The notes beneath the pieces are model-generated. The model searched no databases. It saw only the letters and a program-made list of their open reading frames with translations, and was not told where the DNA came from. A program made the position numbers and the translations under genes. Shown piece after piece: positions 1 to 5,124 of a stretch of DNA of 5,124 nucleotides; the first letter of the stretch is position 1, and the number at the start of each line of letters is the position of its first letter. This DNA comes from Acidobacteriota bacterium (lineage in GTDB: Bacteria; Acidobacteriota; Terriglobia; Bryobacterales; Bryobacteraceae): positions 1 to 5,124 of the forward strand of contig VFZQ01000451.1 in NCBI GenBank assembly GCA_016871135.1, read 5' to 3'.

Positions 1-2
1 AC

Positions 3-899
3 GGCGGTAGCGCCGGAAACGCCCGCTTCTCAGCCCCGTCCGGACTCGCCGTCGATCGCGAGGGGAACATCTTCGTCGCCGACGAACGCAGCCATCGCGT
101 CCGCAAGATTCTGCCGAACGGCGTGATTGTTACGGTCGCTGGCACCGGCGCCGCGGGCTATTCCGGAGACGGATTCAACGCTACACGCGCGGGTCTCAAC
201 GCGCCGCGCGGCCTCACGCTGGATCGCTTCGGAAATCTATACATCGCCGACTCCGGCAACCATGCTATCAGACGGGTCTCGCCTTCGGGCGCCATAGCGA
301 CCATCGCCGGCAACGGATTCAAGGGCGGCCGGGGCGATGGCGGGCCGGCCTCGGCGGCGCAACTCGACACCCCTTCCGGCGTCGCCGTCAGCACCCTAGA
401 CGACATCTTCATCGCCGATTCCGGCAACCATCGCATTCGCCGTATCTCGACCTCCGGTTTCATCGCCACCTACGCCGGCACGGGCGTCTCCGGATTTGCC
501 TTCGACGGTTCCGCCGCGGTCTTTTCCCACCTCAGCGACCTGCGGGATCTCGCCGCCGATTCCGCCGGCAACCTCTTCATCGCAGATACGGGCAACAACC
601 GCATTCGGCGCGTCGACGCAACCGGGGTAATCACGACACTGGGCGACGCCGAGTTTTCATTTCCTCGCGGGGTCGCGGTGGGCCCGAATGGAACCGTTTA
701 TGTCGCCGACACAGGCAAACACCGCATCTGCCAAATTAACGGTTCCGTCGTCACCAAGATCGCGGGCGGCGAAGCTGGTTTCGACGGCGATGGACTCTCG
801 GGCGAAGAGGCCCGTTTCCAATTCCCGAGCGCGATCGCGGTTGATCGCGATGAGAAAATCCTGATCGCCGACACAGGCAACTATCGCCTGCGGCGCCTG
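3..899 (+). repeat. Six NHL repeats (propeller blades) encoded in tandem
   Basis: The conserved (I/V)AD-(S/T)GN-like codon block begins at 75, 243, 411, 579, 702 and 864. The spacings are 168, 168, 168, 123 and 162 bases, so the first four blades keep an exact 56-codon register, the fifth step is short (41 codons) and the sixth is nearly full length (54 codons). The motif variants are VADERSHRVRK, IADSGNHAIRR, IADSGNHRIRR, IADTGNNRIRR, VADTGKHRICQ and IADTGNYRLRR. The long blades also carry a glycine-rich linker of the type GxxGDGxxA before the next strand. Further blades may lie upstream. Confidence 0.85.
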
Positions 900-1559
900 A
901 CGAAAATCACACTCGCGGTCGGAATACTGCGCGGCTCGGTGCGGACACGCTCCGCCGCTAGCGGAAAGGACGCTCCGATCGTCGCGGGCATGATCGCCGA
1001 ACTGGAAGGAGAGAACCTTGCGCCCGCCGGGACAGTCGATTTGGCGCCGGTGAACGGCCGCTTTCCGCTCGCGCACAACGGTGTCGAAGTTCGCGTCAAC
1101 GGCGATGCCGCCGAACTGGTCGCCTTATCTCCTACGAAGCTTCGCGTCCGGATGCCGCAAGGCATCGATAGTTCACGAGATGCCGGACTGGAAGTTCAAC
1201 AAAGCGGCGTCGTTCGCGCATCGAGCGCGGTACCCACGGCCATCTCCGCACCGGCGCTATTCCCGGTCGTTATTCGCGAAGACGGGTCGCCAGCGAACCC
1301 AACGAACCCGGCCCCGCGCGGGACCGTCGTTCTGCTATTCGGAACCGGCGAAGGAGCTCTCGATCCCGCCGGCGCTCGTTTCACAGTTGGAGGAATAGAG
1401 GCGCAGGTCGTCTGGGGCGGCCCCCTACCATCGGCTCCGGGGATTTTTCAAATCAACCTCCGCCTCCCCACGGGCTTCTTCGGCTCTGGCCTACACACGC
1501 TTGCCGGGCAACTCGGAGCATTTCGCATCGACACTTCCATCGAGGTTCCGATCCAATAA
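3..1559 (+). CDS. NHL-repeat beta-propeller protein with Solibacter-type C-terminal domain (5' partial)
   Basis: The frame is open from the first complete codon at 3 to the TAA at 1557-1559, giving 518 visible residues. The NHL pattern is already running at the left edge, so the real start and any signal peptide lie upstream; the GTG at 123 falls inside a repeat and is not a credible start. Visible residues 1 to about 305 hold six NHL repeats, each with a hydrophobic P-x-G-(L/V/I)-A-V-D strand, then an (I/V)ADxGNxxxRR-like motif, then a strand ending near AGxG. Residues about 320-518 resemble TIGR03437, an Ig-like C-terminal domain common in Solibacter proteins: VEVRVNGDAAELVALSPTKLR, a SAPALFPV turn, NPAPRGTVVLLFGTGEG, and APGIFQINLRLP near the end. 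NHL propellers usually mediate protein or ligand binding and some are enzymes; no catalytic residues are recognisable here. An extracellular or surface location is inferred from the family. Family assignment is confident, function unknown. Confidence 0.88.
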   Translation, partial: GGSAGNARFSAPSGLAVDREGNIFVADERSHRVRKILPNGVIVTVAGTGAAGYSGDGFNATRAGLNAPRGLTLDRFGNLYIADSGNHAIRRVSPSGAIATIAGNGFKGGRGDGGPASAAQLDTPSGVAVSTLDDIFIADSGNHRIRRISTSGFIATYAGTGVSGFAFDGSAAVFSHLSDLRDLAADSAGNLFIADTGNNRIRRVDATGVITTLGDAEFSFPRGVAVGPNGTVYVADTGKHRICQINGSVVTKIAGGEAGFDGDGLSGEEARFQFPSAIAVDRDEKILIADTGNYRLRRLTKITLAVGILRGSVRTRSAASGKDAPIVAGMIAELEGENLAPAGTVDLAPVNGRFPLAHNGVEVRVNGDAAELVALSPTKLRVRMPQGIDSSRDAGLEVQQSGVVRASSAVPTAISAPALFPVVIREDGSPANPTNPAPRGTVVLLFGTGEGALDPAGARFTVGGIEAQVVWGGPLPSAPGIFQINLRLPTGFFGSGLHTLAGQLGAFRIDTSIEVPIQ

Positions 1560-1565
1560 GCCCCA

Positions 1566-1594
1566 TTCCATTCCGGGGACTATGCAGTTATAAT
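1566..1594 (+). promoter_or_regulatory. Candidate sigma-70 promoter of the receptor gene
   Basis: A perfect TATAAT lies at 1589-1594 in the short gap between the two genes, 26 bases before the chosen ATG. Transcription would begin near 1600-1602 and give a leader of only about 20 bases. The -35 side is weak: at a 17-base spacer the hexamer is TTCCAT (1566-1571), which matches TTGACA only in its first two bases, and there is no TGn extended -10. In such GC-rich DNA a perfect -10 in the right place is unlikely to be chance, but the start site is untested. Confidence 0.5.
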
Positions 1595-1608
1595 GTGCAA
1601 AACGCTCT

Positions 1609-1615
1609 GGAGGTG
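1609..1615 (+). promoter_or_regulatory. Strong Shine-Dalgarno site deciding the receptor start
   Basis: GGAGGTG lies five bases before the ATG at 1621. The frame also has a TTG at 1618, immediately before that ATG, but it would leave only two bases between the site and the start. ATG 1621 is therefore preferred and gives an N-terminus of MSRKILLASLL. Confidence 0.8.
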
Positions 1616-1620
1616 TTTTG

Positions 1621-4600
1621 ATGTCTCGAAAGATCCTGCTCGCTTCGCTTCTGATGTCGACGGTTCTGCTTTCGCAGACCGGTCAAGGCATCATCACCGG
1701 AATCGTCTCGGACGCCTCGGGCGCCATGGTTCCCAACACGACGATTCGGCTCAAGGATCGCGACTCCGGTTTCACGTATTCGGCGTCGTCGAATGAGGAG
1801 GGCTTGTACCGCGCGCCTTATCTGAATCCGGGCTTCTACGACATCACTTACGAAGCGCAGGGATTCAAGCGCCTCATTCGCAGCGGCATTCAAGTCCGCT
1901 CGACCGAAACGGCGCGTGTCGACGTTACGCTGGAAGTCGGATCGGTTGCCGAACAGGTCGAGGTCTCGGCGCGGGCGGCGTTGCTAGAAACCGAAACATC
2001 GATGACCGGCCACTTGGTCACGGGCGTCGAATTGACCAAGTTGCCCACGCCGCAGATGAAAGTCGAAAGCATGCTCTGGTATGTTCCCGGCGTCACCAAC
2101 CAGGGCGGCGCGGGGCATTCCGCCGGCGGTCGTTCGCGCGCGTTTGTCCTCGCCAACGACGGCGTATCCGGTATGACGCCCGGAACCGGTTCGATCGGCA
2201 CCGGCCGCAACATGTCGACCTCGCAGCACGCCATGGAAGAGATCAAGGTGCTGACCACTGCCCTGCCCGCTGAATACGGCCACTCCGGCGGCGGACTGAT
2301 GAATATCAACTACAAAAGCGGCGGCAATCAACTGCACGGCATCGCCGAGGAGCGCTACATGGCGCGCCACTTCATTCACCGCAACTGGCAGGACGCCCAA
2401 CTGCCGACCAACAACTTCGGCTTCCATCTGATGTCGGCGATGATTAGCGGCCCCATCCGCATCCCGAAAATTTACGACGGCCGGAACAAGACGTTTTTCA
2501 TGTGGGCCTTCCAGCGCCATCACGAAAAAGCGTCCGAAAACGCTAATACGAATGTCCCTTCTCCCGCCATGCTGGCCGGCGACTTCAGCTTCAACGGCAT
2601 CGGACAACCCGTATTCGATCCCGCTTCCCTCACACGCGACGCCGCCGGCGCCTATTCCCGAACGCAGTTCCCGGGAAACAGAATTCCGCTCAGCCGCCTC
2701 GATCCGGTCTATCAGAAATTCATCAGCCTGAATCCGTTCACGCCGGAAAGCAACCGATTCAATCAAGCGTTCAACAGCGCCGTGGGCCCCCGCGACAACC
2801 TCAGCGCCGACACGGTATTTCGCTCTTACCGCACGAGCTTCGACAACAAGATCGATCACTCCTTTTCCGACAAGCACAAGATTTTTGGCCGCTGGTCCTA
2901 CTTCCGCCATCGCTCGTTTAATGGCCGCTGGCAGATTGGCGCCGCCAACCGCGTATTCGATTTCAATACGGTCCCGCTACCCATCAATCACAACCAGTTC
3001 GTCATCTCCGACACTTACACCCTGAGTCCGACCTTGATTAACGAAGTGCGGGTCGGGTTCAATCGCCGGTTCAATACGAGAACCCCCAACAGCGTCGGCC
3101 AGAACTGGGCCCAGCAGCTTGGCATTCCAAATGTCGGCCCCGAGACGATGCCAACCTTTGTGTGCGCTGCCGTATTCACGGCCGAGTGCGCGGTCAGTCA
3201 AGGGGTCCGTCGCCTGATTATCGACTTCCCTAGAGGCGATTCGGTCGACACGAACGAGAACTTCAGCTTCCAGAACAACATCACGAAAGTCATGGGCCGG
3301 CACACCTTCAAGACCGGTTACGAATTGATGCGCACACGGCACAATGTGCAGGTCACCGCGGATCCGTCCGGGATCTATCAATTCGGCGGCACCGACTTCC
3401 CCTTCCGCCCGAACACCGGCAACGCTTACGCCGCATTCATGCTCGGCTCGGTCGTACAGGCCGACTTCACCAGCAGGCTGGCCTCCTGGTTGCCACGCTG
3501 GTGGAGCCAGGCGTTCTACTTCCAGGACGACTACAAGGTCAACTCCCGGCTCACGCTCAACCTCGGCCTGCGCTGGCAATACGAATCGCCGTTCTCGACC
3601 AAGTACGGCCAACAAAGCCAGTTCGATCCCACCGCGCGCGATCCGCTCACCGGTCGCACCGGCGCAATTCTTCACGGTCCCGGACTCCTCTCGAAAAAGG
3701 ATTGGAACAACTTCCAGCCACGCATCGGCCTCGCCTACACCATTACTTCGAAGACAGTGTTCCGCGGCGGATTCGCGATGAATACGCTTGACCTCTGGAC
3801 GAACGGTCTGAACGAGAACTTTGAAGAGTATTTCGCCACCGCCACGGCCGCGAAAGAACCTGGCAACCCCGACGTTGCCTTCTACCTGCGTAACGGCCCG
3901 CCAGCCACGCGGTTCAATGTGCAGCCGGACGGTTCGGCGCCGTTCATCGGCACGAATTTCGGATCGCGCACCGCGTCCTGGCGCGATCCCAACCTCCGCC
4001 TGCCCTACATCATGAACTGGAACGGCAGCGTTCAGCACCAACTTTCCAACACCATCCTCGCCGAGGTCAGCTACCAGGGCTCGGCCGGCGTCGGGCTGCT
4101 CAATCGCTGGGACATCAACGCCATCCCGCTCAACGTGTCGACCGATCCGGCGCGCCTGAACGAGATCTTCCGCGCGCAGCAGAACTTCCGCCCCTTCCCG
4201 CAGTTCGGTTCGATTTTCCACTACGCCAACTACGGCCATTCGAGCTTCCACTCCGGCACCGTGAAGGTCGAAAAGCGTATGGCGAAAGGCTATAGCGTCA
4301 CATCGTTCTACACGTTCGGCAAGTCGATCGACGAAGCCTCCGACGACGGCGCCGCGGGCGGCATTACCTTCTACAACCGCCGTCTGGAAAAGGGCCGTTC
4401 CAATTACGACGTCACCCATCGTTGGGTCACCTATGCGCTCGTCGAACTGCCGTTCGGCAAAGGGCGCAAATGGATGAATAGCGCCAACGCTTTCGTTAAC
4501 GGCGCCTTGGGTGGCTGGGAGTTGAACATGATTCAGACGGCCGAGAGCGGCGTTCCAATGAGCTTCACGTTTGCCGGTTCGCCGAGCAATTACCTGGCCG

Positions 4601-5025
4601 GTGCGCTGCGCCCCGACATGGTGCCGGGCCGTACCTACGACAGCATTCGTCTCGACTGGGACCGCAAAGGCCCATGCCGCCACCAGACCGGATGCCGCCC
4701 GCCGTGGGCGGATATCAACGCCTTCGCCTACCCCGCCGCGTTTACGGCCGGCAACTCGGGCCGCAATGTATTGACCGGCCCCGGGAATCTCTGGCACCAG
4801 GTCAGCATCTCGAAGACGCTCACGTTCCGGGAACGCTTCAAGGGCACGCTGCGCTACGACATCAACAACCCGTTCAAGTACTACTTCTTCAACAACCCGA
4901 CGAACTCGGTCGATCTACGCGCGGCCAACCGCGTGAACTTCGGCCAGATTACCGGCAACCAGGGCAGCTTCTCCGGCCTCGGCGGACGGACCTATCAGCA
5001 GATCGTTCTGAAGGTGGAATTCTAG
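1621..5025 (+). CDS. Oar-like TonB-dependent outer-membrane receptor with carboxypeptidase-regulatory-like N-terminal domain
   Basis: This 1134-residue protein is full length for the Oar-like receptors abundant in Acidobacteria. Residues 1 to about 18 form a Sec signal peptide (basic SRK, then a Leu-rich core, likely cut near LLS-QT). Residues about 22-105 are a CarboxypepD_reg-like beta-sandwich (GIVSDASGAMVPNTTI, EEGLYRAPYLNPGFYDI, then VDVTLEVGSVAEQVEVSA). A plug-like region follows to about 240 and closes with AEYGHSGGGLMNINYKSGG. The rest is a beta-barrel with family signatures: YDGRNKTFFMWAFQR (about 285-299), AMLAGDFS, FPGNRIPLSRLDP (about 350-362), FQDDYKV (634-640), SNYDVTHRW (927-935) and the terminal Phe typical of barrel proteins. 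It should sit in the outer membrane and import a ligand using TonB energy, or act as a surface adhesin-like protein as proposed for some Oar members. The ligand is unknown and no clear TonB box is visible. The only cysteines seen are two close pairs: 515/523 and 1019/1025. The gene has its own likely promoter and lies 61 bases after the NHL gene. Confidence 0.93.
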   Translation: MSRKILLASLLMSTVLLSQTGQGIITGIVSDASGAMVPNTTIRLKDRDSGFTYSASSNEEGLYRAPYLNPGFYDITYEAQGFKRLIRSGIQVRSTETARVDVTLEVGSVAEQVEVSARAALLETETSMTGHLVTGVELTKLPTPQMKVESMLWYVPGVTNQGGAGHSAGGRSRAFVLANDGVSGMTPGTGSIGTGRNMSTSQHAMEEIKVLTTALPAEYGHSGGGLMNINYKSGGNQLHGIAEERYMARHFIHRNWQDAQLPTNNFGFHLMSAMISGPIRIPKIYDGRNKTFFMWAFQRHHEKASENANTNVPSPAMLAGDFSFNGIGQPVFDPASLTRDAAGAYSRTQFPGNRIPLSRLDPVYQKFISLNPFTPESNRFNQAFNSAVGPRDNLSADTVFRSYRTSFDNKIDHSFSDKHKIFGRWSYFRHRSFNGRWQIGAANRVFDFNTVPLPINHNQFVISDTYTLSPTLINEVRVGFNRRFNTRTPNSVGQNWAQQLGIPNVGPETMPTFVCAAVFTAECAVSQGVRRLIIDFPRGDSVDTNENFSFQNNITKVMGRHTFKTGYELMRTRHNVQVTADPSGIYQFGGTDFPFRPNTGNAYAAFMLGSVVQADFTSRLASWLPRWWSQAFYFQDDYKVNSRLTLNLGLRWQYESPFSTKYGQQSQFDPTARDPLTGRTGAILHGPGLLSKKDWNNFQPRIGLAYTITSKTVFRGGFAMNTLDLWTNGLNENFEEYFATATAAKEPGNPDVAFYLRNGPPATRFNVQPDGSAPFIGTNFGSRTASWRDPNLRLPYIMNWNGSVQHQLSNTILAEVSYQGSAGVGLLNRWDINAIPLNVSTDPARLNEIFRAQQNFRPFPQFGSIFHYANYGHSSFHSGTVKVEKRMAKGYSVTSFYTFGKSIDEASDDGAAGGITFYNRRLEKGRSNYDVTHRWVTYALVELPFGKGRKWMNSANAFVNGALGGWELNMIQTAESGVPMSFTFAGSPSNYLAGALRPDMVPGRTYDSIRLDWDRKGPCRHQTGCRPPWADINAFAYPAAFTAGNSGRNVLTGPGNLWHQVSISKTLTFRERFKGTLRYDINNPFKYYFFNNPTNSVDLRAANRVNFGQITGNQGSFSGLGGRTYQQIVLKVEF

Positions 5026-5051
5026 TGTCCTGTCTCACATAACTATGTACA

Positions 5052-5072
5052 TATAGGCAGAGTTGCCTCATA
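5052..5072. other. Hairpin 1 downstream of the receptor gene
   Basis: AGGCA (5055-5059) pairs with TGCCT (5064-5068) around the loop GAGT. The stem extends with TAT (5052-5054) pairing with ATA (5070-5072) across one bulged C at 5069, giving eight pairs. No T-tract follows, so it is not a classical intrinsic terminator. It may still limit read-through from the receptor gene or be part of an IS end. Confidence 0.45.
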
Positions 5073-5092
5073 CTGGGTCATGTTCACCCCAG
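5073..5092. other. Hairpin 2, directly abutting hairpin 1
   Basis: GGGT (5075-5078) pairs with ACCC (5086-5089), and CT (5073-5074) pairs with AG (5091-5092) across a bulged C at 5090. The seven-base loop CATGTTC contains the candidate transposase ATG (5080-5082). No T-tract follows. If transcribed, the stem would surround the start codon and could restrict initiation. Confidence 0.4.
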
Positions 5093-5124
5093 CAGCTCCC
5101 TTGGCGGTAGAAGCGAGCCAACGG
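5080..5124 (+). CDS. Possible start of an IS630-family transposase (3' partial)
   Basis: An ATG at 5080 opens a frame that runs to the window edge and encodes MFTPAAPLAVEASQR. This resembles the N-termini of IS630-family transposases, which often begin with a short Pro/Ala-rich lead (TPAPPL-like) followed by a helix starting near a DxxR-like segment, before the helix-turn-helix. Fifteen residues cannot prove the family, and no catalytic DDE residue is in view. The frame is also open upstream to 5026 but contains no other conventional start. There is no good ribosome-binding site; a weak purine run (GGCAGAG, 5056-5062) lies too far away. The opposite strand is also partly open here, so the coding strand is not certain. 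Confidence 0.35.
   Translation, partial: MFTPAAPLAVEASQR

Larger units (their letters stand above)
5025..5124 (+). mobile_element. Probable insertion-sequence terminus (IS630/Tc1-like suspected), truncated by window edge
   Basis: Right after the receptor's last sense codon the sequence changes character: GTGTCCTGTCTCACATAACT is followed by an AT-rich stretch with the palindrome TATGTACATA (5044-5053), unlike the GC-rich coding DNA before it. A TGTCC/TGTCT double motif at the edge, structured subterminal DNA and a new reading frame about 55 bases in are what an IS end looks like. IS630/Tc1 elements insert at TA, and the boundary here lies at the TA of the stop codon TAG (5023-5025). The far terminus and target duplication are outside the window, so this is inference from one end only. 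It could instead be an ordinary intergenic region or another IS family with TG-starting ends. Confidence 0.42.

Noticed and set aside
123..125. GTG at 123 as the start of the NHL gene.
   Set aside because: The 40 codons before it are in frame and encode a well-formed NHL repeat (VADERSHRVRK), so the gene clearly begins upstream of the window.
1560..1580. CCCC...GGGG (1561-1564 with 1575-1578) as a terminator for the NHL gene.
   Set aside because: Only four pairs around a ten-base loop, with no following T-tract; it also overlaps the likely promoter region.
1593..1796. Small plus-strand frame beginning at 1593, across the gap into the receptor gene.
   Set aside because: Its start lies within the -10 box, it has no ribosome-binding site, and it overlaps the signal peptide and N-terminal domain of the receptor in another frame.
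1984..2910. A 308-codon minus-strand open frame opposite the plug and early barrel region.
   Set aside because: Same reasoning: antisense to clear receptor signatures, low-complexity composition and no recognisable fold.
2977..4797. A 606-codon open frame on the minus strand opposite the receptor gene.
   Set aside because: It lies fully antisense to a confidently recognised gene. Its translation is Arg/Ala/Val/Glu-rich without any familiar domain, as expected for an antisense shadow of GC-rich coding DNA.
5068..5124. Minus-strand tails near the right edge as the C-terminus of a convergent gene.
   Set aside because: Short open stretches exist in more than one minus frame, and none resembles a known protein end; the plus-strand MFTPAAPLAVEASQR start fits a transposase N-terminus better, though this remains uncertain.

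Overview
The window is GC-rich and densely coded on the plus strand. It most likely comes from an acidobacterium of the Solibacter/Bryobacterales type. Two protein types point there: an NHL-repeat protein ending in a domain that resembles the 'Solibacter C-terminal' family (TIGR03437), and a very large Oar-like TonB-dependent receptor with an N-terminal carboxypeptidase-regulatory-like domain. Acidobacteria carry many paralogues of both. The assignment rests on protein recognition only; no marker gene is present.

Layout: (1) 3-1559, the 3' part of an NHL-repeat beta-propeller gene whose start lies upstream of the window. Six repeats are visible, followed by a C-terminal Ig-like domain. (2) 1560-1620, a 61-bp gap holding a perfect TATAAT box and a strong GGAGGTG ribosome-binding site. 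(3) 1621-5025, a complete 1134-residue outer-membrane TonB-dependent receptor with signal peptide, regulatory-like domain, plug and barrel, ending in the expected C-terminal Phe. (4) 5026-5124, an abrupt change to less GC-rich, structured sequence. It looks like the terminus of an insertion sequence, possibly IS630/Tc1-like, and includes the first 15 codons of a possible transposase. The boundary falls on the TA of the receptor's stop codon.

The NHL protein is probably secreted or surface-exposed, and the receptor is an outer-membrane importer or surface protein, so the two may act together at the cell envelope. Nothing in the sequence identifies the ligand, and the receptor has its own likely promoter, so functional coupling is only a guess.

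I found no strong sign of a new biological system. The most interesting points are the apparent insertion exactly at the receptor stop codon, two adjacent hairpins just downstream with a possible transposase start codon in one loop, and an exact 56-codon repeat register in the propeller broken by one short blade.
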